From: Methylocaldum sp035627495
GTDB lineage: Bacteria > Pseudomonadota > Gammaproteobacteria > Methylococcales > Methylococcaceae
NCBI RefSeq assembly: GCF_035627495.1
Contig: NZ_DASPLO010000158.1
Coordinates: forward strand, 1-64,000
Direction of reading: 5' to 3'
Length of the DNA stretch: 64,000 bases
This document shows, piece by piece, positions 53,501 through 60,453 of this stretch. Made by a program: the position numbers and the translations under genes. The notes beneath the pieces were generated by a model. That model ran no database searches. It was not told the origin of the DNA and was given only the letters and a program-made list of their open reading frames with translations. How positions within the stretch are numbered: the stretch's first letter is position 1; every line of letters starts with the position of its first letter.

Positions 53501-53997
53501 GGATTGTCGACCGGATAGTTGAATTCCACCAAGGCTTCCAAGGCACGGCGCATGGGCGCTTCCAAGATATCCTTCCAGCGGCATTCCTGACGGACGATCG
53601 CCAAGGGCGGAGTCCGGAAGACCAGTGTCCGGGTTTTGAAGCCATAGCCTTCGCGCAGGTTTACTCCGTTTAGAGAGATCCTCAGGCGCGAATCGGGTTG
53701 AAAAGTCGTACTATCCGGTACGAAGACCAGGCGCGAAGGATCTTGCCAGCGCCACGCGCCGGAAACCGGGGGATCCAGTTGCGGCATAGCGGCCGGAGGT
53801 TTGCCCGCGTCATCCAGCGGCGCTACCTCCTGGGCAAAATTGAGTACTAGCAGCGGCGTCCATTGCTGGTGGTTAAGGAGGTATACCGATGGGCTCACCG
53901 CTTCATGGCGCCGTTCGCAACCGGCAAGAACCAACAGGAACGCTGGCAACAGCAAAAAAGTAAAGACTTTCCAAAATCCCCGTGGTAATCCGATCAT
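47542..53997 (-). CDS. Alpha-2-macroglobulin family lipoprotein (YfhM-like, large form)
   Basis: A 2151-residue protein anchored as a lipoprotein (signal FTFLLLPAFLLVLAGCE, cysteine at about 27). It is longer than E. coli YfhM (about 1650). The macroglobulin domains lead to a thioester site GCTEQ (Cys1696, Glu1698, Gln1699), which should trap attacking proteases covalently. An acidic Ser/Gly-rich insertion with PAEPCPPEDTSN lies around residues 735-785. The start at 53997 was chosen because it gives the lipoprotein signal; the longer reading adds a basic tail. pbpC follows directly, so protease defence and peptidoglycan repair are linked, as known for this pair. Confidence 0.9.
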   Translation of the reverse strand: MIGLPRGFWKVFTFLLLPAFLLVLAGCERRHEAVSPSVYLLNHQQWTPLLVLNFAQEVAPLDDAGKPPAAMPQLDPPVSGAWRWQDPSRLVFVPDSTTFQPDSRLRISLNGVNLREGYGFKTRTLVFRTPPLAIVRQECRWKDILEAPMRRALEALVEFNYPVDNPSFTVMTGEGLKVPLRAGRGSRITVASDPLVRPNRDGTLRFEIKPGIIQLRDRSTAGASTTLAKGAACQLPMIRSSWDRIDEPVKKPPTVTDIRVDLNDGKFAVRLQGRDLAESAKKTTAGEQVGSGVTVNPAVDGTWIYGDSAAGADLLFTPASPEMLKPGTSYEIAVTAEAFPRLVFAKPRVSTTIKTPEMTGSIAGIQLYSDPVDPKIKRVTATLSFAYPPQRDSLAAKTSVRLRVEPAKSFDDSRVRSIPFELIYDEKDPRLAYLKTVAIPIPEEPGAVKIALDKGVISSLGGEPAGRGSERNLAIPGARDYLKVTDLATRDVIKEDGDIERLLVLRTTVPLKEPSALFRSVEAYLLPDCREQNPERPALCAEKDILEWQSADQAGQDTITLSKAIPVSARESDDEDKTLHYLTFSAPEKRQLLVKINKGLESVDGFRLDKDARYLIKLGENQRELKILHNGALLSLTGTKKLGVAVRGVNKLHMELQRVLPHNIHHLAQFTRGAFQQPSFTVPIEHFAERLGYDEILPAGKEMERQYFAVDFARFVRNKGYSPRGLFLLSVSEKKADASVPAEPCPPEDTSNADWEENPKAEEPAEDGRSGCGETSGDGSGTDATEVGATVPEDRRLVLLTDIGLLVKTGSDGRQDVFVMSFRSGQPLAGAQVSLLGKNGVPIFSGKTNQKGRVSIPSAEGFKAEKTPTVYLAEKDGDLSFLPFSRDNRLLDVSRFDIDGLRDTADSLHAYLFSDRGIYRPGDTVHIGLILRKRDWSPLPAGLPLKAVITDPEDQEIWSRTLAFGTEGFEELSWTTPEAGKTGTYRVELFVADKQKKSLGLTTVRVEEFQPDRLQVKTEILGAPAGGWLAPEDSKAKVTVRNLFGTPAAGNIAKLEMTVRPWFGQVPGFPDYRFRGTVAANIPELPRDLGEVTTDVQGEAGFDLPLAAISEPVFEIALAGEGFEKGSGRSVVSVASVLVSKQPFLLGYAADGSLDYIPQGTRRSLNLLALGPDFQPKAADAITAEIHETRFVSTLVKRNDGLYAYQSVMRDEQRKTEQIALAEGRAGLTLPTENPGSFFVVFKNARGEEMNRVSYTVAGEGNVSRNIERNAELNLSLNKKEYRPGEEIELQIVAPYQGAGLITIEQDRVLASQWIKTGTTASTHRITLPKGTSGNAYLSVAFVRSLDSKEIYMSPLSYGVVPFAISRQDFTNEVKLEVPETVQPGTNLDVRYRVKEATKLVLYAVDEGILQFAHYHNPAPLDHFFRKRALQLKTHQILDLILPDYALVQKLSAPGGDEDAETFGKYKNPFARKHKPPLAFWSGILDASRGEHRVSVPVPDYFNGTIRVLAVAANTSQFAVSAARTVARNPFVIQPQQPLAVAPGDEFDMGVLVADTTGESGEKTLKVSVAAGDSLELLSPNPQTLTLGPARDGMVRFKARAKDKLGPVAVRYRVAGDGRETGYSEEMSIRPVQSLLTTLQSGVLRIEEQRSGKSRGLDLTRTVYDEQRYAELAVAMTPTAYLRGIVEFLKHYPYGCTEQLVSQAFPSVVLGANPELGLSSGDVDKLLDRTLHILQTRQKHDGSFAYWSVADAGNPFYSMYATHLLLEARERGLKTPVAMFERAMKYADQYSQERHYAWPDHEAQAYALYLLARNGQNAAERLKAFEAELERQWDQGGAAASRVRFFLGAAYKLHHLDADADRFFGEFQRQWKKTGLLPWNIQNNPEAMSLYLYLINKHAPDFIDTQDPQFGRYLLELAQDLVKQRISSFRGSMAVLGLGSLWTRFDQDHGKAFSVLAGQPPLPLDLQGKTIKRAVLERSARPLEMRGDGTWNLYYQLTERGYDRLLPTEPISQGLTINRMLLNGKGEKAEQLDLEDKLHIRFALHSDRTMKDIAVVMLIPGGFEIDLGEEGLGSRKSLPIADKPLWQPDYIDVQEDRVVFFGGLDGSEKYFEFRLKPLNSGTYTVPPAFAEGMYDTDIQYRGLAETIRVKE
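47545..47549 (-). promoter_or_regulatory. Ribosome-binding site before the CTG start of pbpC
   Basis: AGGAG overlaps the stop codon region of the upstream gene and lies 7 bases before CTG 47537. An in-frame TGA at 47552-47550 limits the start to 47549-47453, and that interval contains no ATG or GTG in frame, so this site supports the CTG. Confidence 0.6.
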
Positions 53998-54064
53998 AAT
54001 TTCGCCTTTTCCCCGACCGTTCCGTTTCTGCCGGTAATGAAAGAAATGCCAGTTACCCGTCACC

Positions 54065-54173
54065 CCTTCCAATCGCAAACGGCGTCTCCGGGAGCGCCAG
54101 AGCCGCCCTTCCAATCGCAAACGGTCGCTTTAATCGCGATCCTTCCAAATCGCAAACGGGCCTTTAATCGGCC
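54065..54173. repeat. Three direct repeats with two hairpins, upstream of the alpha-2-macroglobulin gene
   Basis: CCTTCCAATCGCAAACGG occurs at 54065-54082 and 54107-54124, and with one added A at 54141-54159. After the second and third copies come TCGC-TTTAATC-GCGA (54125-54139) and GGCC-TTTAATC-GGCC (54159-54173): different stems, identical loop, both fully paired. The array is in the leader of the minus-strand alpha-2-macroglobulin gene. Confidence 0.7.
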
Positions 54174-54329
54174 CCTTCCTTGCCGGGGTGACGATGTGGT
54201 TTTACTTTCGTTACGAGCAGTAAATATAGATAGTGAATTCGATCCGGTAACAACGGACCTCTGCTGTCGATGGCCTCCACTGTTGCATTGAGCGAAAATT
54301 AGGTCGAATACCGATCATCCGATAGTCGA

Positions 54330-55208
54330 GTGGAGCACCCTAACCGTTTATCCAAGATTCCCGAGCTGGCCGCGCGTTGGCGTTCTCGGGATTTAAGCGA
54401 TGCCGCTTATGCGGCGCTGTATTTCTTTATCTGGCAGATCGCTACGCACGGTCAGCGTTTCGCCTCCCGCAAGTCGAAGAACGATCCGAGGCCGAACGCT
54501 TCAAGCTGGGTGGCCGATTTCGACCGATCGGTGGGCAGGGAATTGGAGTTGCTGCTGATAGACCGCGTGGAGCGCTATCACTTTCTCGGCGTCATTCCGA
54601 ACGTTTCAGTAGCGCTCTCGGCCTGGCTGCGCGGCGAGTGGCCGCTATTGCTGATCGAGCGGATTCCGACGCCCGAAGAGGTTTTGCTCATGCAGGCGGC
54701 GGGCCGTCGGCCGATTACTGTCGTGGCGGATTATCCGCGGCTCTTGCGGCCGGTTCTCAAGAAGCCGAATGGGTTCGCTTTTTTCGTGCACGATCTGGAG
54801 CATGCCTTCAAGTTCTTCCATGACTGGGATCTTCACGAAGGCCAAAGGAAATTTTTCGGGTTGATCCTTCAGGCCGTCCGGCAAGATTTATTCGACCCTT
54901 ATCTGGGCGATGAGGTTTTCGCGGAGAAATTCGATTACCTCATCAGCGACATGAATACCCATGTGATTCATAGTCTGCGCTTCCTGGGCGCGATCCTGAT
55001 CGAGTGCTTTTTGCGCCGGGAAGAAAAGACGCCGCGTGAAACGCTGTCGCGGGCTGCCGAGGACGAGATCGCCGCATTGCTGCATGCATTGAGTTCTTGC
55101 TGGGAGTTTCCCCCGGCTGCGGAGAAAGCGCTGCTGCGTCTGGTCAATGGCGCGTTCGGAGAGTCGGATGCGGCCCTGATCGAGGAAACGGTCTTGCTGG
55201 CGGGGTAG
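54330..55208 (+). CDS. Unrecognised protein with HDLEHA motif
   Basis: A 292-residue protein starting at GTG. I do not recognise a family. It is rich in helices and has GFAFFVHDLEHAFKFFHDWD at about 149-168, with His and Asp spaced as in metal-dependent enzymes, and WLRGEWPLLLIERIPTPEE before it. No signal peptide or membrane segment is obvious. It is divergent from the alpha-2-macroglobulin gene, with 332 bases between the starts. Confidence 0.6.
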   Translation: MEHPNRLSKIPELAARWRSRDLSDAAYAALYFFIWQIATHGQRFASRKSKNDPRPNASSWVADFDRSVGRELELLLIDRVERYHFLGVIPNVSVALSAWLRGEWPLLLIERIPTPEEVLLMQAAGRRPITVVADYPRLLRPVLKKPNGFAFFVHDLEHAFKFFHDWDLHEGQRKFFGLILQAVRQDLFDPYLGDEVFAEKFDYLISDMNTHVIHSLRFLGAILIECFLRREEKTPRETLSRAAEDEIAALLHALSSCWEFPPAAEKALLRLVNGAFGESDAALIEETVLLAG

Positions 55209-55253
55209 CGAGTTCCGGCTGAACTCCCTGGTGGATGGGTGTTATTTGATTCT

Positions 55254-55335
55254 TGTAGGGTGGGTTAGGCCGGGAGGCCGTAACCCACCGAGCGACCCTG
55301 AACCGGTGGGTTACGCTACGCTAACCCACCCTACA
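55254..55335. repeat. Nested palindromic repeat
   Basis: TGTAGGGTGGGTTAG at 55254-55268 is the exact reverse complement of 55321-55335. Inside it GTAACCCACCG (55280-55290) and CGGTGGGTTAC (55304-55314) form a second exact pair. It lies between convergent genes and resembles REP/MITE elements common in Proteobacteria. Confidence 0.8.
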
Positions 55336-55364
55336 AATGATATTCATCTGAATGCCGAATGGGA

Positions 55365-56843
55365 TTACGCCGTTTGTACGACGGCGGCTTTGACTCCCGG
55401 TTCGTCGTGGCGTTCGATGACCAGCGCGGGCCGGGTTTCTCCGGCGCCGATAGTCAGTAAATCCCAGATCAGCAGGACCAGGCCGGCGGCGGTGACGATC
55501 CCGAGGATCAGCCGCCAGACCATGGCCTGCGTGAACCAGTAATGGGTCTGCCCGGCGAAATAGCCGCTCCAGGTCGAGCCTTCGATAGCGCGTTCGATGA
55601 ACGATTGCTCGTAGCCGGCGATGAGCAGGGCCACGGTCATGCCCAGCACGCCGAAATTCAGCAAGGCCATCGACCATTTCCATTTCCAGCCGTTGTCGGC
55701 GAGATTGGCGCCCATCCACACGTTGCCGCGCCACTGCTGCGCCGCGAGATAGAAGAAGGCGATGTTGATCGTGGCGTAAGCGCCGAAGAATGACAAATGG
55801 CCATGGGAGGCGGTCCATTGGGTGCCGTGGGTGTAGAGATTGATCTGCGGCAGGGTATGCATGAAGCCCCACACGCCCGCGCCGAAAAAGTTGCCGAAGG
55901 TATGCGCGATCACCCAAGCCAGCGCGGGATGATTGGTGCTTTGGAATTTGTGCACGCCGGCGTCGTAGATTGAATGCACCACCATGGCGACCAGCGGAAT
56001 CGGTTCCAAGGCGGAGAAGAAGCCGCCGATGGGGAACCAGTACTCGGGCGTGCCGATCCAGAAATAATGGTGGCCCAGCCCCAAAATGCCTGAGCCGAAC
56101 ATCAGCGCCACCTCGATGTACAGCCAGGTCTGGACGATTTTGCGTCGTGCGCCCAAGAGCTTCATCAGGCTCCAGGCCATGATGCAGCCGACCAGTACCT
56201 CCCAGGTCGCTTCCACCCAAAGGTGGACCACCCACCACCACCAATACTGATCCACGGTCACGTTGGTCGTGTAGAACATGCCTGCCATGTAGAGACCGGC
56301 CAGGGCGACCAGGTCGAGCGTGAGCACGCCGGAGACGCCGGACCAGCGGCCCTTGGCGAAAGTGCCCGCGACGTTATAGAAGAACACCAGCAGGACCGCG
56401 ACGATGCCGAGATCCGCCCAGCGCGGCGCTTCGATGTATTCGCGCCCCTCGTTGATCAGCCAGCGGGTCGTGTCGTCGCCCGCGCCGGTTTGCAGGAACA
56501 AGTACACCAGCACGACGATGGCGACCGCGGCCGTCAGCACCCAGAAAGCGATCTGCCCAAGCTTGAGCCCAACGATCTCGACCCCGCTCTCTTCTTCGAG
56601 AAACCAATAGACGGCGCCGATGAACCCGTACAGCATCCACACCACCATGGCGTTGATGTGAATCATGCGGTTCACGCTGAAATCCAGCGTTTCGAAGAGA
56701 AAGCCGGGGGCGATGAATTGAATGGCGGCAAGCAAACCGAAGAGAATTTGCGCTACGAAGAGAACCATTGCAACGATGAAATATTTCACCGCGAGCTTCT
56801 GTCCACCGTTGAGATTGCGACTATCCAGGACGCCGGCGCTCAT
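55365..56843 (-). CDS. norB: Nitric oxide reductase subunit B
   Basis: A 492-residue integral membrane protein with 12 likely helices. It reduces NO to nitrous oxide. Haem and FeB ligands are visible: MIHINAMVVW (His near 62), VVHLWVEATWEV with the FeB His and the Glu typical of NOR rather than cytochrome oxidase, LGHHYFWIG, and HTFGNFFGAGVWGFMHT. The start shares a base with the norC stop (TAATG), so it is coupled to norC. No quinol-oxidising N-terminal extension is present, so it is the cytochrome-c type. Confidence 0.95.
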   Translation of the reverse strand: MSAGVLDSRNLNGGQKLAVKYFIVAMVLFVAQILFGLLAAIQFIAPGFLFETLDFSVNRMIHINAMVVWMLYGFIGAVYWFLEEESGVEIVGLKLGQIAFWVLTAAVAIVVLVYLFLQTGAGDDTTRWLINEGREYIEAPRWADLGIVAVLLVFFYNVAGTFAKGRWSGVSGVLTLDLVALAGLYMAGMFYTTNVTVDQYWWWWVVHLWVEATWEVLVGCIMAWSLMKLLGARRKIVQTWLYIEVALMFGSGILGLGHHYFWIGTPEYWFPIGGFFSALEPIPLVAMVVHSIYDAGVHKFQSTNHPALAWVIAHTFGNFFGAGVWGFMHTLPQINLYTHGTQWTASHGHLSFFGAYATINIAFFYLAAQQWRGNVWMGANLADNGWKWKWSMALLNFGVLGMTVALLIAGYEQSFIERAIEGSTWSGYFAGQTHYWFTQAMVWRLILGIVTAAGLVLLIWDLLTIGAGETRPALVIERHDEPGVKAAVVQTA

Positions 56844-57448
56844 TATTGATTCTCCTGTGCGTAGAGGGTCTTGAAGTTATGCGGGAAGCCGTTGGTGTCG
56901 ATGGCCGCGGTCCACTTTAGAAAGGCGATCAGTCCCCTGGCCTCGTCTTCGGTGATGCCGAGATTGGGCATCTTGCGCCCGGTGCCGTAGGACCTGGCGT
57001 TGCCGGCCGGATCCTGGAGGAACGCCAGCATCAGCGTCTCCCGGTTTATTTCGTCCACCCAATTGGGATCGAGCCAGGCCTTGGTCAGGTCGGGTGCGTA
57101 ATAGGCGCCGTTTCCCAGGATGGTGTGGCAGTTGATGCAGTTCTTCGCCTGAAAGGTCTTTTTGCCGAGCGTGACGAGCCGTTCGGCGTCCTCGTTGCTC
57201 AAGGTGTTGCCGAACAGGGGCGCGTCGCCTCCGATGACGGGCATGTAGCGGTTCAGCTTGGCGTCGAGACGGTAGTCGATCTTTTTGTTGATGACGCTGT
57301 AGGCGGGCACTCGATTGCTGTTGCCGGCCGACACTTTGGCCATCGAGTCGAACGTCAGGACGATCAGCAGCAGAAACGAAACGGCTGTCACCCAGATGGC
57401 GGTTTTTTTCCAAAAAGTTTCGGATGCCCATAGCGGCGTGGCTTTCAC
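56843..57448 (-). CDS. norC: Nitric oxide reductase subunit C
   Basis: A 201-residue membrane-anchored c-type cytochrome. A helix at about 15-37 (AIWVTAVSFLLLIVLTFDS) is followed by the haem motif CINCHTILGNGAY near 106 and the Met ligand in GRKMPNLG. It passes electrons to NorB. The start is GTG 57448 with AGGAGGAG before it; it overlaps the stop of the upstream small gene by four bases (GTGA). The longer reading to 57634 was rejected because it adds an arginine-rich segment overlapping that gene. Confidence 0.93.
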   Translation of the reverse strand: MKATPLWASETFWKKTAIWVTAVSFLLLIVLTFDSMAKVSAGNSNRVPAYSVINKKIDYRLDAKLNRYMPVIGGDAPLFGNTLSNEDAERLVTLGKKTFQAKNCINCHTILGNGAYYAPDLTKAWLDPNWVDEINRETLMLAFLQDPAGNARSYGTGRKMPNLGITEDEARGLIAFLKWTAAIDTNGFPHNFKTLYAQENQ

Positions 57449-57804
57449 GATTGCTCCTCCTCCTCTTGTTGTTGTTGGTTGATGATCGGACGATCGTGTT
57501 CGGAGTGTTCGCCGGCATGTGTGGCCGTGCAGAGCAGCCAGATCGCCTGCGGGGCCGCGAAGTACCCGATCAGCATGACGCCGGCGATGACTCGCCAGAA
57601 ACCGGCGAAATGGGATGTTTCCGCCAGCACCCAAACCGAGACGGCCAGAAAGCCGTAGCTGACATAGGCCGAAATCAGGAATCCGGGACGGCGCGTCAGC
57701 TTGCCCCAGGCAAAAAGCGCGGCATAAGAGGCGCCGGCGAGGATGATCGCAGCGGCTGAGAAGACGTTGAGAAAGAAATCCTTAAGCTCGACCGGTTCTA
57801 TCAT
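57445..57804 (-). CDS. Small membrane protein at the head of the nor operon
   Basis: A 119-residue protein with three predicted helices (about 10-32, 43-63, 68-90) and a Gln/Glu-rich C-terminal tail (QQQQEEEEQS). It overlaps norC by four bases, so it is translationally coupled to norCB. It does not look like NorD, NorE, NorF or NorQ. A role in assembly or electron input to NOR is inferred from position only. Confidence 0.7.
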   Translation of the reverse strand: MIEPVELKDFFLNVFSAAAIILAGASYAALFAWGKLTRRPGFLISAYVSYGFLAVSVWVLAETSHFAGFWRVIAGVMLIGYFAAPQAIWLLCTATHAGEHSEHDRPIINQQQQEEEEQS

Positions 57805-58048
57805 CGGCGGCGGATCTTCCCGTAATGATCAGAGTGTGGAGGGCCTCATACTAGGCTAGTCGACATTTTTCCATGGAAGCGGACTCGGAGAAAAAGATGT
57901 GTTTTTTGGCGCGCAACGCCCGCGATTCGTTCGCCGTGTACCGCCGTCGAATGGCCCAGCTGGAATGCTTCTGTCAGAGGTCGGCGCCACCCCTAATCGA
58001 GCGGCGCCGTGAGCGTATCTGTTTGCGTGTGTTTAACCGAGTCGAAGG

Positions 58049-58684
58049 CTACACGTCCAAGGATCCGTCGTTGTCATAGTCGTCGAATCCCTCGCTCGAG
58101 TCGTCGAAGTCGGCCTGTTCGAATCCCGGATCGGCAGCCGGCTCGTCGGTGTTGTAGTACTCGTTGATGGTGATGTTTTCGACGTTTTCAGGAGTTGTCG
58201 ACGCCGAATCGAGGAATCCGCCACCGGAGCCGTGGTGCAAAAGACTTTCGATGCCCTGGAACAGGAATGCGCCGCCCGCGATCCCGGCCGCGGTCGCTGC
58301 CGCCGTGCCTAAAAAGCTCATGCCGGCGCTTGGCCCGGCCATATTCGGAGCATGGGGCGATGCCGGCGGACCGCCTGCGGGCGGTACGGGCGCCGCGCGG
58401 CTCGGGGATGCGTTCCAAGGGTCCGTGCCCAGAAAACCGCCGCCCTGAGAGCTCTTCGACTGTAACTGGTTGATCTGGTTTTGCAGTTGCGCGATTTGGG
58501 CTTTGGCGGCATTCAGCGCTTGCTCCTGCAACAGCGCTTTCTGCACGAGCAGATAAGTCGCATCCGGCTGCTGCGCGACGGCTTGATTGATTAGGGTATC
58601 GGCTTCGGGATCTTTGCCGGATCCTTTAACCTGCTTGAGCTGATCGAGAAAATCGGTCAGCAGACGTCGTTCTTCGGTGTGCAT
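58049..58684 (-). CDS. DUF2076 domain protein
   Basis: A 211-residue protein. The N-terminal 80 residues have a helical, Gln-rich DUF2076 pattern (TEERRLLTDFLDQLKQVKG, LLVQKALLQEQALNAAKAQI). The middle is Pro/Gly/Ala-rich with FLGTDPW and a hydrophobic stretch (FLGTAAATAAGIAGGAFLFQ), which may be a membrane helix, and the C-terminus is very acidic (Asp/Glu-rich, ending YDNDGSLDV). Start 58684 is preferred over an ATG 12 bases upstream, as the family begins with MxxEE. Role unknown. Confidence 0.8.
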   Translation of the reverse strand: MHTEERRLLTDFLDQLKQVKGSGKDPEADTLINQAVAQQPDATYLLVQKALLQEQALNAAKAQIAQLQNQINQLQSKSSQGGGFLGTDPWNASPSRAAPVPPAGGPPASPHAPNMAGPSAGMSFLGTAAATAAGIAGGAFLFQGIESLLHHGSGGGFLDSASTTPENVENITINEYYNTDEPAADPGFEQADFDDSSEGFDDYDNDGSLDV

Positions 58685-58811
58685 TAAGATCTCCACATGG
58701 ATTAGGTCGGGGTGTCGCTGAGTTGGGGATTTATCGGGTATTTTACAAGGTCCAATGAGCGGCGCCGCTATCGGGCGCCAGTTTTATAGACAGCTTCCAA
58801 GGAGAATCAGC

Positions 58812-59507
58812 ATGGCTACCGTACTGGTAACCGGCGCCAATCGCGGCATCGGCCTTGAATTTTGCAGGCAATACGCGGAAGCGGGCTGGAAGGTCCTCGC
58901 GTGTTGCCGCCGTCCGGAGAAAGCTTCGGATTTGAACGGCTTGGCCGTTCATCATCCGTCGGTTTCCATCCATCAGTTAGACCTCGGCAGTTTCGATCAG
59001 ATCGATGCGTTGGCCCATGCCTTGGCGTCCGAGTCGATTGACGTGTTGATCAACAACGCGGGAATCTATGGCGACTCAAGCCGGAATGCGTTAGGTGCGT
59101 TGGATTACGAGCATTGGGCACGGGTTCTGAAGATCAATGCCCTGGCACCCGTCAAGATGACCGAGGCGTTTCTTCCCCATCTTTTGCGCAGTGAACGCAA
59201 GTTGGTCGCGGCGATAACCAGCCTCATGGGCAGCATGGGCGACAACACGAGCGGCGGCTCGATCATGTACCGCTCCAGTAAAGCCGCGCTGAATGCCGCC
59301 ATGAAGAGTCTCTCGATCGATCTCGAGGACCGCGGCATAGGGGTGTTGATCCTGCATCCCGGCTGGGTCAAAACCGATATGGGCGGGTCGAACGCGCCGA
59401 CCTCGCCGGTTGAAAGCGTCGCGGGCCTGCGGCGGGTGATTGACGGGTTTGGGTCCGGCGATTCGGGACGGTTCCTGGATTTTCGCGGCCGTGAGCTGCC
59501 CTGGTAG
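58812..59507 (+). CDS. Short-chain dehydrogenase/reductase
   Basis: A 231-residue classical SDR. TGANRGIG at about 7-14 binds the dinucleotide, NNAG (about 80) and YRSSKAAL with the catalytic Tyr and Lys lie in order, and SLMGSMGD carries the Ser. It resembles the CsgA/SniffeR-like subgroup. The substrate is unknown. Start 58812 (MATVLVTGANRGIG) is used since upstream residues are not part of the family; AAGGAG lies before it. Divergent from the DUF2076 gene. Confidence 0.88.
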   Translation: MATVLVTGANRGIGLEFCRQYAEAGWKVLACCRRPEKASDLNGLAVHHPSVSIHQLDLGSFDQIDALAHALASESIDVLINNAGIYGDSSRNALGALDYEHWARVLKINALAPVKMTEAFLPHLLRSERKLVAAITSLMGSMGDNTSGGSIMYRSSKAALNAAMKSLSIDLEDRGIGVLILHPGWVKTDMGGSNAPTSPVESVAGLRRVIDGFGSGDSGRFLDFRGRELPW

Positions 59508-59676
59508 AGACGGCGACAAGGCCGCAGGTTCATGGGGATTATTTGAAAAAAAACAGACCTTTGCCTACGCTTGATGCAGCGAGAGAACTTCGGAACGAGG
59601 CAAGCTTCGAGAGTCAATGAGCTTTCTCGTAGCCGTGGTCGCGAAAAATCAACACTCAGCCATCAAGGGGCCACTC

Positions 59677-60048
59677 ATGTCGAGATCAATAAGAACCATT
59701 TTCCTTTCGGCGACGGCGGCATTATTTATGTCGTCCACGTCGATGGCCTCGGACAATTACGGTCGTGACGTCGCCGTGAAGCTGGGTTCGGGACTGAGCA
59801 ATCTGGCCTTGGCATGGGTCGAGTTTCCCAAGAACATCATCAACACCACGAACGAAACCAATGTGACATTCGGATTTGCCGGCGGCGTTCTCAAAGGCGG
59901 TTTGCACACCCTAGGCCGTATCGCATCCGGCGTAGTCGATGTCATTACCTTTCCGTTGCCCACTCAACCGATTGCAAACCCGACTTTCGTCTGGGAGAAC
60001 TTCAACGTCGAAACCCAATATGGCCCCGTCTTTCAATTGAAAGACTAA
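59677..60048 (+). CDS. Exosortase-associated protein (TIGR04073-type)
   Basis: A 123-residue exported protein with signal MSRSIRTIFLSATAALFMSS (cleavage near SMA). The mature part matches the TIGR04073 pattern: KLGSGLSNLALAWVEFPKNI, GFAGGVLKGGLHTLGRIASG and VDVITFPLPTQPI. That family is recorded in genomes with exosortase systems, but no exosortase is in this window. The start at 59677 is preferred over one 60 bases upstream because it begins the signal peptide. A terminator follows. Confidence 0.78.
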   Translation: MSRSIRTIFLSATAALFMSSTSMASDNYGRDVAVKLGSGLSNLALAWVEFPKNIINTTNETNVTFGFAGGVLKGGLHTLGRIASGVVDVITFPLPTQPIANPTFVWENFNVETQYGPVFQLKD

Positions 60049-60058
60049 CTCTGAGCGC

Positions 60059-60090
60059 GGCGGGCTTCTCGTTAAGGCCCGCCTTTTTTT
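60059..60090 (+). terminator. Rho-independent terminator
   Basis: GGCGGGC at 60059-60065 pairs with GCCCGCC at 60077-60083 around an 11-base loop, followed by seven T. It ends the TIGR04073-type gene. Confidence 0.85.
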
Positions 60091-60453
60091 GGGCAAGAGT
60101 GGTGCGGAAAGCAAGATCACATCTCAACCCAGTCCGTTTCATTCATTACCTTTCCAGCGTTATTTCCGGGTTCCCCCCAGGCGGAGATCTTCGCCAGAAT
60201 TGATAAACCTCGATCGAAATCATAACGGCCCTGACGAGTCCAAGAAGATAAGGGACAACCTACGGCGTCGATTACCCGAAAATCGCTATCAACCTGGAAT
60301 TCGAGCGGATTCTAGGTTGATTGAAATCGCCGTCTAAAACAGGGACTCCGGGAATTCCTGGATCTGCATCGGCTGATCCGGTTTTTAATTTTGTTTATGC
60401 GCCGGGCGTGATACTCGACTCCGATCCTGGACGGGCGGACGGTTTTCTTTACG
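60091..60453. other. Intergenic region
   Basis: About 360 bases between a terminator and the next gene; I see no gene or clear site in it. It should carry the promoter of the phosphatase gene. Confidence 0.4.

Noticed and set aside
57873..58079. 68-codon plus-strand frame near the nor operon
   Set aside because: It overlaps the end of the DUF2076 gene in antisense and has no ribosome-binding site or recognisable pattern.
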